Shown piece after piece: positions 23,396 through 35,217 of a stretch of DNA of 64,000 bases. The notes below the pieces were generated by a model. It worked only from the letters and a program-made list of their open reading frames with translations. It was not told the origin of the DNA and searched no databases. This DNA is from Mangifera indica (taxonomy: Eukaryota > Streptophyta > Magnoliopsida > Sapindales > Anacardiaceae). Within the stretch, counting starts at the first letter, position 1, and every line of letters begins with the position of its first letter. Both the position numbers and the translations under genes were made by a program. Location of the stretch: the NCBI RefSeq assembly GCF_011075055.1, contig NC_058156.1, positions 3,038,001 through 3,102,000 of the forward strand, given 5' to 3'.

Positions 23396-26300
23396 TTAGG
23401 AAGAGGAGCTAGGCATGGAGCTGACCTTTCTCAGGAGGCCCTTAATCTCATTCTCCAATTTGGCTTTCATCTCTGGAGAAAGATTATCTCCTGAGTCTGC
23501 TAGCATTGATGTCATCATCTCAAGATTCTGCCTTATGAAGTCAAGCGGAGGTGCCTCAGCTGGCTGAGTAACTGACTCTGAAGGCTTGGACAGGAGCTGA
23601 TAATTGAGTAGGGCTGAACCGAAAGGGTTGCTCTTCTCTAAACTTAGAACAGCATCTCCAGCATCCGCACTCCTGATGAAAACAACGTGGGCAATATTAG
23701 TATCCGTCAACAACTGTGTTTCTGATTCCTTCAAGGGCCCAAACCTGCAAAATGTTGTGACTAAAACCTCTTTAGTAGGCATGGAAATTCCTGGAGCAAA
23801 CGTCAGGACAAGAGCAGTCCCTAAACATTCTCTGTTCTTATTTCCATTCATATTCAATGTCCTGGAAGCAAATCTTCTACTCAGCTGCCTTGCACTAGCT
23901 TCCCCTTTTCTCCTCCTCTTCTTCTCAGGTTTTCCTTGAGGGGATGCACAGGGCTCGGCACTAGTTCCATTTAAATCTGGTATTTTGGAAGTAGTTATAG
24001 TCTCCTGATGTTCTGATGCTGCATTTGCTTTCTTCCTCCTCCTCCTTTTCTGTCTGGGCTTACCTTCGATAGAGAGCAGGCCAACTCCCTGTGAATCTTT
24101 GATCAACAAGCCCGGTATAGGAGAATCTCCATTTCTTTGTTCAGGGATAGAATTGATCGAGTATGGGCCCTTCACCTGCAAGTCTACCACCAATGAGCCA
24201 AATTTAGCAATGTTTCCATTTAGATCTTGTAAGCTGGCACTAACTTTAGTCTCTGAACCACATGCAGCAGCTCCTCGTTTCTTCTTTCTCTTCTTTTTCT
24301 CAGAGGCCACATGGCCAATAACCTGGGCAGTTTCTGCCAATACCATGGGTGTAGCACCATTATCATTCAAATCAGGTATGCAAGTAGTTTGTCCAGTTGG
24401 CAGATTGTGAGTGCCTGTACTCTGGGAATTTTTTGCTGGTGAGCTGCTAGCATCAATATTCATATTTGCATCTGATAGGCCAGAAGGAGATTTAATCATC
24501 GATTTTTCTGGGTTAGTATTTTTCTTTCTCTTTTGCACCTTGTACTGAGGATCAGTATTCAGTAGAAGCTCACTTTTTTCCAGTGGGACTTTGCTAAGAG
24601 ATGTATCAAGGATTTCATTCATATCAGATTTAGCATCTTTTTGCTTCAGGCCAACCATATTCTTGCAGCACATCTCATAAATGGATTCATCATGATATGC
24701 TGATATTCTGAATCTAGAAAAGAACCACTCAATTAAATCAAAGTTCTTGTTTTTATTTGGATAAAGGCAGTCTACAGCTGTACAACAGAGTTCAGACAGT
24801 AATTCTGCTGAAGATGCATTAATCAGCTCTGGATTTGCAGATAAATCACTTCCGCTTATGAATTTTTTGAACCATATTTTCTGGAACCTCTTACCACCGG
24901 ATTTAACAGCTGCAGGGGAAACTGCAAGGAAACCTCCACCTGTTTCCTCCTCCATTCCATCATGAGTGACTCTCTGCGCCTTAAGGTATTCTGTTTCACA
25001 TGGCAGGCTTTTGTCTTCCCAGTTTACATAAGGATATGATAGATACTTGCTCTTCTTCCGTTCTCTCAATTCAAATTCCCTTTTACTTTTCCCCTCACTC
25101 CAATCATATCCATTTCCCACACTCAAAGTGTGGAGTTCTGCAATTGTTGGAGATCCCATTAGGCTTCCCTCCTTTTGTTTAGATAAGGAATCCAATGCAC
25201 TAGCATCAATGTCATTTCTAGCTTCAGAATCCTTCTTTCTCTTTCTCTTTCTCTTTCTGAAATTTGATGCCATTTTTCCAGGTGTACTTACCTCCTCGGT
25301 AACATTACCCAGGTCCCCTCCCAATATCATGCCCTGAGCTTCATTCTTCTTCCGCTGTAAAATGTTGTCATTGCTTCCAGTTACGAGTTTGTCATCATCA
25401 CTATATTGAACATCAATTCCCAGTAGTTGATCCATAGGCACTTGGCTATGTCCAATAGAAAGATGAAAGGCAGACAAACGATTTTGTGTAGCACTACGCT
25501 CAAGCATGCCAGGCATGGGAAAGCCCAGAGCAAGATTTTTGAGTTGTGCTAGAAAATTGGCAGGTTCCAAATCATTGACCGAAAACTTGCCAAATTCAGC
25601 AGAATTATGCTTAGAGATGGAAGCTCCCTCTGTACTTACACTATTGACAGACAGTTGATGACTTTCTTTTGTAATACAAGAACAAGTCATCTTTGATTTC
25701 AGTCGTTTACCGAACTCATCTACTGCCTTTTCTACTGCAACAACAAAGCATCTAGCCTTACTTTTCCCAAACAGCTGTTCAAAGTTCTCATAGAAAGACT
25801 TCAGCTGAGATGGATGGCACCAAGCAACATGCCCACTTCCAAAATACCTTACCAGCAGGCAGTCCACCTGGTCAGTTTTCACTGCAGAAGTTGATGCATC
25901 AAAAGGGTCACATATCTTTCCAGGCCACCAAGTCTGATTTTTGGTTTTAACCCAGATGACATCACCAACAGAAAACTTGCTCTCTTGATTATCAATTACT
26001 ACTTCCTTTTCCTCTTCCCTGGTTTCTTTTAACTCCTCACTCAGCATTGATCCAGTAACAGTTGCTCCATTAAGATTTTTTTTATTAGATCTGCTCAGAG
26101 AACCAGAAAAATCTACAAAAAGTGATATGTTGTCTCCAGAAACTTCAATCTTTTTAACTGAACCAGCTTCATTCAATTCTTTACCTTTCACAATCTTCTC
26201 AACCACAATTTCCTCACTCCCATCCTCAGCCAAACCTAACTTACCAACCGATAGTGCCTCCACAGAATCTACTTTATCTTCATTCTCCTTTACAATACCA

Positions 26301-27052
26301 TCACTCGACAAACAGTATTTGTCAACCTCAGCAACACAAACACTGTCCTCTTCAACCTTAGCAGCACTGACACTAATCTCTTCACACCCAGCAACACCAA
26401 GACTAATCTCATCACACCCAGAAACAATAACACTATTATCTTCAACTCCAGCAGCATTATCTCTATTCTCTTCATCGCCAGCAGCAATAGAACTTATCTC
26501 TTGAACCCCAGCAAGACTATTATTAGTCACTTCAAACACAGCAACACTAACACAATGCTCTTCAACCCCAACAGCACTCACACTATTCTCTTCAACACCT
26601 GCAACACTGACACTACTCTCTTCAACCCCAGCAACAGTCACTCTATTCGATTCAACCCCAGCAGCACTAACACTGATCTCTTGAAACCTGGCAACACTAA
26701 CACCATTCTCTTTAACATTATCACTAATCTCTTGAACTAAAGCAACATGCATACTATTCTCTTTATACCCAGCAATATTAACACTAATTTCTTGAACCTC
26801 AGCAACAGAAATACTATTGTCTTCAGCCCCATTCTCTCCTCCACTGTTATTAACCTTTTCAGCAACTTCCACATGACAAGCATTGTTACCGCCATTATTT
26901 ATATAAACCTCTTTACCATTTTCTTCAGCAGGAACCAACCCAGAACACTTCTGCATAGAATCAAATAACCCAGAAGACCCTTGAGCTCCTTCTAGGGTTT
27001 CATAATTGGGATTTTGAGTTTCTAGGGTTTCTGGGGTTTGAAGGTTTTCCAT
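23396..27052 (-). CDS. PWWP-domain chromatin protein with C-terminal RRM-like fold
   Basis: A single coding exon of 1218 residues. The first ATG in frame is at 27052 ([13 protein letters not shown]); an earlier frame start is not ATG. Residues about 358-450 form a PWWP domain ([20 protein letters not shown], then [12 protein letters not shown]), a fold that binds methylated histone tails and DNA in the nucleus. Residues 81-245 are a 10-residue repeat array. Several basic runs (RKRKRKRKK at 599-607, [16 protein letters not shown]) look like nuclear localisation signals, and IPDLN motifs resemble EAR-type repression motifs without matching them fully. Residues about 1078-1157 ([20 protein letters not shown] on) look RRM-like, and a conserved-looking helical tail follows. 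This order fits the plant PWWP-domain (PDP-type) family. A GTATTATT donor after CAG at about 27300 suggests an intron in the 5' leader, with the first exon at about 27301-27530. No lesion seen. Confidence 0.85.
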   Translation of the reverse strand: MENLQTPETLETQNPNYETLEGAQGSSGLFDSMQKCSGLVPAEENGKEVYINNGGNNACHVEVAEKVNNSGGENGAEDNSISVAEVQEISVNIAGYKENSMHVALVQEISDNVKENGVSVARFQEISVSAAGVESNRVTVAGVEESSVSVAGVEENSVSAVGVEEHCVSVAVFEVTNNSLAGVQEISSIAAGDEENRDNAAGVEDNSVIVSGCDEISLGVAGCEEISVSAAKVEEDSVCVAEVDKYCLSSDGIVKENEDKVDSVEALSVGKLGLAEDGSEEIVVEKIVKGKELNEAGSVKKIEVSGDNISLFVDFSGSLSRSNKKNLNGATVTGSMLSEELKETREEEKEVVIDNQESKFSVGDVIWVKTKNQTWWPGKICDPFDASTSAVKTDQVDCLLVRYFGSGHVAWCHPSQLKSFYENFEQLFGKSKARCFVVAVEKAVDEFGKRLKSKMTCSCITKESHQLSVNSVSTEGASISKHNSAEFGKFSVNDLEPANFLAQLKNLALGFPMPGMLERSATQNRLSAFHLSIGHSQVPMDQLLGIDVQYSDDDKLVTGSNDNILQRKKNEAQGMILGGDLGNVTEEVSTPGKMASNFRKRKRKRKKDSEARNDIDASALDSLSKQKEGSLMGSPTIAELHTLSVGNGYDWSEGKSKREFELRERKKSKYLSYPYVNWEDKSLPCETEYLKAQRVTHDGMEEETGGGFLAVSPAAVKSGGKRFQKIWFKKFISGSDLSANPELINASSAELLSELCCTAVDCLYPNKNKNFDLIEWFFSRFRISAYHDESIYEMCCKNMVGLKQKDAKSDMNEILDTSLSKVPLEKSELLLNTDPQYKVQKRKKNTNPEKSMIKSPSGLSDANMNIDASSSPAKNSQSTGTHNLPTGQTTCIPDLNDNGATPMVLAETAQVIGHVASEKKKRKKKRGAAACGSETKVSASLQDLNGNIAKFGSLVVDLQVKGPYSINSIPEQRNGDSPIPGLLIKDSQGVGLLSIEGKPRQKRRRRKKANAASEHQETITTSKIPDLNGTSAEPCASPQGKPEKKRRRKGEASARQLSRRFASRTLNMNGNKNRECLGTALVLTFAPGISMPTKEVLVTTFCRFGPLKESETQLLTDTNIAHVVFIRSADAGDAVLSLEKSNPFGSALLNYQLLSKPSESVTQPAEAPPLDFIRQNLEMMTSMLADSGDNLSPEMKAKLENEIKGLLRKVSSMPSSSS
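26318..26815 (-). repeat. Coding minisatellite: about 16 copies of a 30-bp unit in the PWWP gene
   Basis: On the protein level the unit is close to [10 protein letters not shown], for example [20 protein letters not shown]. Copies vary but keep the frame, with a few indels in multiples of three. Such repeats usually change copy number quickly. Function unknown; likely a flexible acidic linker before the PWWP domain. Confidence 0.85.
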
Positions 27053-27591
27053 AATCAAAACTGTCCAAAAAACTCTTCTTTTTAATCTAACTTTCAATTT
27101 TCTAATCTTTCAATCACCTCACAGCTGATCAAGAACAAAAGATAAAAATATAATAAAGATCCCGGGTTTATTGTCTATGAAACATAATTATAAAGATAAA
27201 AGAACAAACTTTAATAAAAATGAGACGTTAAAAGTTAAAAAAAGAGAGAGAAGGAAATCAAACGAAACAAGCGAAAACTTAAACAAAGAAGATAATAATA
27301 CCTGAAAACAAAAGTGGGCATTCTCATAGTAAGCAGAGCAAATGAGTGGGTCAGCGGACGAAACACAAGTTAGAAAGAAATTGAAGGTAGTGGCTAAAGG
27401 AGAGATTTGAAAGAGAGTAGACAGAGAAAAGATAAGCAATAATATAAAGGCCGAAGTAAATAGAGTTCAGGCGACAGATACGGCAATGACAGAGACAAGG
27501 AGAGAGCCGAGTTTTGTTAATGCGTCAAGGAGCAGGTCTTTGTATCCCTTTCTGTGCGAATTTCATGTAAATCAATGTGCTGTTTGTTGGG

Positions 27592-28060
27592 ATTGGAAAT
27601 TAATCAAAATAAGCATAATTAGGAGGAAATTAAATTAGTTGAAATAATTATTGTTTAAATTACCATTATAGAAATGGCCAAACAACTATTTCCCATTGGT
27701 CTAAATTTAATTTTTTATTTCTTAATTATTAAAAATTTAAATATCTATTTTTTCGGTTAAATTATTAAGAGTAAAATTGTTATTTAATAAAAATATTTTT
27801 AAAATAAAAATATATTATATTTCTACCTTTCAAGTTTAAAAACTAACAAAATTCTTTTACTTAAAATTTGAAAAACTTACATTCCACTCTAAGGTTTTTA
27901 ACGCAACAATTGGTGCCTAAAGATGATAGCGACAACAATATTCTCTCTCTTTGACTTCTCTCTCAACGGTGGTCCTTGAAAGTTTGAAAAATAAGCATTA
28001 TTAGGACGAAATTAAATTAATTGAAATAATTATTGTTTAAATTACCATTATAGGAATTTA
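27592..28060. repeat. Pair of about 75-bp direct repeats
   Basis: 27592-27672 and 27984-28056 share GAAATTAAATTA and the block TTGAAATAATTATTGTTTAAATTACCATTATA, about 390 bp apart. The stretch between is AT-rich and non-coding. They may be LTR or MITE remnants. Confidence 0.6.
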
Positions 28061-28344
28061 ATCAACTATAATTTTACATCTTTAGGTAACCTTTCAATAA
28101 ATTTCTAAACTAAACTCTCTCATCATGTATGGATCATTATTAACTCCTGTTTAAATTATCTCACATCAAATAAAAAATATCATTAAATCTAATTATTAAA
28201 ATTAATTTTTACTTTAAAATCGAATTTAGAATTGGTATAAATTATTATTATGTATACTTGAAAGTCAAAAAACCAAATTGGGGGGTAGGGGTAAGTGCAA
28301 ATTCAATTCTTTGCAGTTAAAAATTCTCTTTGAAGTATTCTAAA

Positions 28345-28722
28345 AGTGCATTTGGTTCAAGTAATATTTAATAATGGATAAGTATAAATAATTATTATGT
28401 TTAATTGAATATACTAAAAGAATATTTAGAGATTATTTTACTTATGTTTTTGAGTATAATTATTACAAAATATTTTTTTATATTATATGTTATATTAATT
28501 AAAAGTGATGATATTTTAATACTAAAAAAATTAATAAATAAGGATATAATTGTTACAAAATTAAAATTATTTTAATAATATTTTAATACTTAAGGTAAAA
28601 GTGATAATCAGATCACGATCTATATTATCTTTCATATCACTATTAGTATTAAAAGATTACTAAAAATAAGATAAGATAAATAATAAAAGATAAATTATCA
28701 ATAACCAAAAGTTCTCTGAATA
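28345..28722. mobile_element. Degenerate Tourist-like MITE
   Basis: Starts like GTGCATTTGGTTCAAGTAAT and ends like the reverse complement of a similar sequence (ATAACCAAAAG). The inner block TACTTAAGGTAAAAGTGATAA and the ATTAATTAAAA core align with the complete copies at 31671 and 44420. Ends are eroded; no target duplication seen. Confidence 0.6.
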
Positions 28723-31670
28723 TTAAATTAGAGATACAAGCAAACTTTATATTCTAAGAGACATTTTTCGTAATTTTATATTTTAGCGTAACAAATTATA
28801 ATATTAAAATCTTGGTTAAATTATTTGAGTTGGAGTGTATAGGGGTAATTATAATCATAAAATCATAGTCAACATGCTATTAGCATAAAATCTTGGATCA
28901 ACATTTTTTTTTTTTGTTTCATTTTACAATAAGGGTGTACATAGTTTGATTTTTATATATGGATTAGGAAAATAAAATTTAAAATAAACTAAAAAAAAAA
29001 TGTTTGACAAAATCTCAAACTAAATTAAACTATTTTATATTTTACAGCTGAACTAGAAAACTGTAATTTGATGTAGCTTAAATTATTGTTTAGGCAAATA
29101 AAATGTATTTTGTATCTCATTTTAATTTTTACAATTATAATAATCAAATTACGACAGTTTGTTAAAGAAATAATAAATTGTTCATTAAACTGATGTAAAT
29201 AAAATAAACAAATATATTAAAACCCACGTTATCCACTCTAATTGTTTGGAAAAGACTAATTGCTTGTGTATGTCCATCCGAGCATCTCATAACTCAGCAA
29301 GATGATGATGTATTGGTTATTTATAATGACAAATTAAGCCCTGAAGTTAGAATATTATGAGGTGAATATATGAATTTACATTTACATCAATAACCTTCTA
29401 ACATTGAACTACCACAACCTTACAACTGAGGTTCTAACAATAACATTTACAATGAAAATGGAGGAGAGAATTGTCTTTCTTCTAAAACAAGTAAATGCAG
29501 GCAGCCCCAGGAACCCTACTTTTAGCCCACCATCTCATTTTTCATGTCTGTTATTTTTGTTTATATATTTTACACCCAGAAGAAGAAGAGAAGACTACTC
29601 ATCCAAACTTTCTCTAATTAATTTTGAACGAGTGAAGATTTACCTGGCTGGCCCGTATCGGCAAACACAGTCATATATGTTCCCTTTAATCAACTTTTCT
29701 GCCAGCCTCTGATTCTTCACCATTGCAAGCTGCAATAAAAGGCTCTTCATGTTACAAGAAGTGTCAAAGGAAAAGTTTTAACTCTACCTCAACTTTGTAT
29801 TTATTTATTTTTATTCTTTTCTTTCCTTTTTTTTACATCCTCTTCTTTTCCCCTTGTTAATGAGGATCCATAATTGATTAGGTAACTGCCCCTTGATTTT
29901 ACAGAAGTCATGCAATATACTTCCAAATTTTATGTTCTGAAATAAATATAAAACTACGAGGTCATACCTTTAGAGCATCACATTTAAGTTGGTATGCAGA
30001 GCTCTACCCATCCCTTCCAAAATAATCTGTAGAGTACCAACTAATGTTATTAGAGTTATATGCATTGATCTCTCCACAATTCCTAAATTTATGTTTGTAA
30101 CAAACTAATTTTCAATGGAGTAGGAAAACCAAAATACAAGAAGGAGCTACAAACAAAAGGAAAGTTCAGTATCTAAAGTTTCTGAAGAGGGATTTTTTTT
30201 TTTTGAAGTTTGTAACCAGCAAGGATTTCAGTAATTAAAATTACTATCATACCAGATCAGCATCTTTTGCAGCAGTAGCTAGCTCAGAGCTGACTTGCCT
30301 CAGGTCGATGCAGGGGCTACCGCACCCATTCTCAACTACCATCAGAGGAACTGAAGATGAGTTCTCTTTACTACCATCTAAGGTATTTATCATTGCATCC
30401 ACTAGTAAGCCTTCTGCCTCAGCAGCTCTGCGAAGAATGTCACAATGCTGCAGATACAAGAATCAGACTGGTTTGTTTGATTTGACATATTGACATCATG
30501 CATGCTTGCTTAGAGTTCAATGGCACCTAGAGCATTAGATCTCCAAAATCAAAAGAGAATAATTTGTTTAGTTCCAAGATACTCTTTATTGATAAAGGAC
30601 CCACTAACCAGGCATAATACTTCTATTTTTTTAAATTTAAACTGTCACAGTAGAATATGATTACCAAAGAAAAAAAATCCCTCCAGATGTCAAAAACACT
30701 GTTATAAAACAATGGGACAAATCAAATGTTAGTGAGGAGAGATAGACCTTGGCAGCCTCAGCTACAATATCAGGGAGTTCTATTGCAGTTACATCATTCA
30801 ATGCAGGGAGGGAGTTTGCAACCAAAACAACCTGTAAAACATTTATATTATCTCTTCTTAATACATGAATTTAGTTGTAAGAACATATTACAAAGCTACA
30901 GCAGAGAATCTGATCCTGCATGAGATGATAGACTAATATTTTCAATTGCTACCTAAGCATCCACTTGCAGTCCATAACAAAAACTTATTAACAATGGAGA
31001 TCCACTGCATTAGAGAGATTCAGGTAGGAAGGAACAAACATGATATATACTACCAATTAAAAATGGTGGGCTCCTAAGCAAACGGACAGGAATTGAAAGG
31101 AAACTGTATATAGTATTAGTGGACTCCATTCAAAGCCTTTCATTGACTTTGTGCAGAAACAAACTTACTTCTGTACCCCGTCTCAGGAGCTCCCGAGCCA
31201 AGGGTAGCATCCCTAGAACAATATCAGCACCTGAGTTGTCCATAAAGAGTAAAGCTCTCTTATGAGGTTGAGGCTTCTTCTCTCCAGACCCAAACATTCT
31301 CTCCTAGAAGAAATTAAAATCATCGACCTAAGTTAAAACATTAAAAACCCTCTTCAGAAATTTCATCACAAATTAAGTATTCTCCAAATTTTCAGATTCT
31401 TTTTCCTCAGTTACCCGCCAAGGTCTTTGCATTTTGTTGCGACTCATTCTATAAATTTCAATAATTGTCCCTTTGTGATAGAGTTCCACACAGGCCCGGG
31501 ATCCCCAGTCAAATATGTTTGCAGCAAGTACACCCTCAATAGGCGTAAGCAGTCTTGTCTCCTGCAGAGTAAAGAGGAAGTTAGATGATATAACACAATG
31601 GTAGAAAGGGTGACCAGTAAAAGTGGGCAAAAAGACAAGTGGAGCCATACCAAGTCAAACTTAGTTTTAA

Positions 31671-32152
31671 GGGGGTGTTTGGTTCTAGTTTGTAAAGATT
31701 ATCTTGGTAATCTATCTTTTATTCTTTTGTTTGGTTTGTTAGTAATAAAATATTACAGTAATCTTCTATTACCAATGCTGATGTAGCAGGTAATATTGGT
31801 GGTAATCTGATTATCACCTTCACCTTAGGTATTTAAAAATTACCAAGGTAATCTTGATTTTATTATAATTATATTATTATTTATTAATTTTTTGAGATAA
31901 AAATAAATTTATTTTTAATTAATATGACAAATAATATAAAAAATATTTAAAAATAATTATATTCAAAGGCATTTAAGTAAAATAATTTATTAATAATCTT
32001 TTATTACCTTTAACCAAACACAATAATTATTTATACCTATCAAATTTTATCAAACATAGTAATCATTTATACCCAGTAATCTTCTAAGTAATCTATCTTC
32101 AAATAAATCTTTCTATTTTGGTAATAAAATATTACCCAAACCAAACGCCTCC
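31671..32152. mobile_element. Complete Tourist-like MITE (482 bp) in a PANK2 intron
   Basis: Ends GGGGGTGTTTGGTT and the reverse complement of GGAGGCGTTTGGTTTGGG, flanked by 3-bp TAA (31668-31670 and 32153-32155), the PIF/Harbinger signature. Non-coding, AT-rich. It shares long blocks with the copy at 44420-44898 in the opposite orientation. Confidence 0.9.
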
Positions 32153-35100
32153 TAAGTGTATAAAAGACACCAATTAACTTAGTTTCATAAACTGAGTTTC
32201 AGTTGACAGTTCAATAAGGTTGAGCCCAAACTGAACTGAACAGAACCACATCATTTCATTTTACAGAAATTTAAAAGATACATTTTCTGTTATAATTGGA
32301 CACTTAATTTATGTAATCATGGTTTTGCCCACACAAGATTGAAGATATAAATAAACCTTAATTCAATTCTTCCTAACCTGGCCACGACCAAAATCGCACT
32401 TTCTCTCCCACATCTCACCCTATCTCTCGCACCATCACGATATCACTTGCACTGTCACATTGTCACAGCAGCAGCCATTAAATAGATTATTTTTCTAGTA
32501 TCAACATTTTTTTATGTTGTTCGCATTTTAATTATTTTTAAAGAATAAATTCATGGTAAACGTCTGGGCAGAGATATCAATCAGTATTTGTTTATTTCAT
32601 TTTGAGTTAATTTATTTTCTTTTGAATTTCTTACACACTGATTGTTATTAAAAGAAATTTTCAAATCTCCAGTCAAACTGACCAATATTTGGTGGTTTAG
32701 TCTAATTCGATTTTTAAACATTGATGACTAGATTCAATTCAGTACTGAGAGAAAAAAAAAATCAAAATCCGTTTGATTATAACCAGCCCTAAGGCCTGGT
32801 GAGCTCACAAGAAGTATGCTCTAGGAAGGGAAACAATACATGTTTGTCCCAAACATCACTATTAACTTTAACCAGGGCCCAATTAGATTTATGAATCTCC
32901 CAAATAATTGAAGAAGTTTCTAGATATCAAAGTTAAAAGAGGCAGCAGGTATTAGGTGAGATTGTAATGATAATATTTGATATTGTCTATACGGCTTTTA
33001 ACTTTTAGAGTCTTCGTATTAGGAGGAAACGAGAGGTAAATTCATAAATACACATACCTCACTCATATTGTCCAGCTCAACCAATAAGTCAGGTAAGACA
33101 ACAAGTGATGCCTCATTTTCCCTGCACATTCACCCAAAAAACAAGAAAAATAAATTACCCTTTGCTTATTATGCATTTGTTTCCTAGGAGACTGGATGTG
33201 CATATTTTACAATGGTCACATGACTACACTGCACTCATTGACTCTACTTGCAATATGTTAGGAGAGGCACAGAGGGCCTTTATTTCAAGTAAAATACTAT
33301 TTCCCAGATTGAGTAAAACGTAGTTACCTCTGTTTTATGCTTCTATAGCAGTCCAGAAACTGGAACTCTCTGAAGCACTCTTCTCTTAATTCCAAAAGAT
33401 TGGCCAAACCTAACTTCCCGTACGCAGCAGGTTCCTCCATCAACCTATTCAATGGATTAAACATTAGTAAACGGAAAAAAGGCATGGTTACAAAGGTTCA
33501 TTCACCTCTTTAGATTGCATAATTGTTAAATGGGCCCAAATTGTAAGGATATGAAAGAATTAATGGAATCAATAGTCCTTGAAAAGGTAAACTAAGACAG
33601 GTTTTAACTTTAGCACTTCACTGCCAAAAGAAACACACTTGTGAAGACTATGCAATTGGAAACTCAAAGCACTGACCAGGTTCAAGAAGTCACCCTCTCA
33701 AGAACTGGGATCATGTTTAAGACTAAGAATGAACAGGCATCAACAGTTATACTGTATATAATGTATAAAGTTTACACACAACTCAACTTAAAAGTCAAGA
33801 AGTTGTTAAAAGTTGTGTACAAGAGGAATATTCTAGACAATTAGATACACAAAAGTTAAAGGGAATTAGCTCATAGGAATAACTGAGGAAAGGATGTGCT
33901 AGCAATCATGCAATTGAGTCTTCTTTTTCAGAATATGGCAACTCTACAGATCCTCTTAAAGGATAAACAGTCAGGCAATTACATCACCTTTAATAAGCAT
34001 AAGCAGCGATGCATGTAGGAAGTTTATATCAAAGTTAGTCAACTATCATTAATTTCAGTTTCCATACTGCAACATTAAACTATTGAATTGGAAAAAGGCA
34101 CTTCCTTAAGCCTGGAACCATTTATGTAGATGTGAGCAAACCCAACAATCCTAACTGTGCACTTATTTTCCTTCCCAGTTGTAGCATATAAATGAACATA
34201 AATCTATATTACAATCAGGATGTAGGCCATTCAACTTATTACAGATTCGACAAAACTCTAGCTGACTTATACAACTTTCACAAGTAAACCAAGGCAATAA
34301 ATTTATGAGATATAATTTGTGAGAGTACAGTTACCTAGCCAAGTGAGCAGAAAATGCACGAGCAAATGCATCTCCCCTTCTTTTAGCATCATCAGTTCCA
34401 CCTTTACTTGCCACTGTCTACTGTAATTCACATTAAACTCCCACAATTAGTACCTAATATCAAAAAATGTCAACTAATTCTTCCAGAAAATATGACAAGA
34501 CAAAGAAAATAGATAATGAACTTCCCACAATGTGAAGATGTTAAAAATATAACATCATAGACAATGAAACCAAGGAGTTCAAAACAAAGCGCAAATACAA
34601 AGGATCTAAAATCAGACCCTTAAACCACTAAAAAGTCTGACCTTTTCTTTTTTTGATAAAAAACTATGAACTTTGTATTAACATGATTAAAAAAAAGCGA
34701 GAGAGAGAGAGAGAGAAACGACCTAAAAATCTAACTATATTGTTAGAACAGAAACATCAACCCAACAACTATAAGTTTTAAATTTGATTTTGTTCTTCCT
34801 CTTAAATTCAAACCAGACATCAAATGGACACATATGAGGTCCCTTCAAATATAAAATATTGTTTAGGACTTCTTCTAAAATCACCCTCCTATTGCACAAT
34901 CGTTACAAAGCACACATATTGAATAATGACAGTGTTTTAAGCATTGATATATATAATATATTCAATAATGATGATCCCATTGAACATGAAACTGTAAGCT
35001 CCCAATTAGTGTGAGCAGACCAGGGCTTTTTACCAGAACAATAAACAGGCAATTACAAGTTTATCTCTTCCTGAATCTACTAAGCACCTGGAAAAATTCT

Positions 35101-35217
35101 CTTGCTAGCAAATTTATCTTGCAACATTGTGGACTTGATTTGAATGTGTGTTTTCATGTAAGACTGAGATAGAGGTATGAGGATGATATTTCTATTTACC
35201 TTATCAACAAGGTCTGG

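Noticed and set aside
23604..26968. Plus-strand frames of 60-125 codons
   Set aside because: Antisense shadows of the PWWP exon and its repeats.
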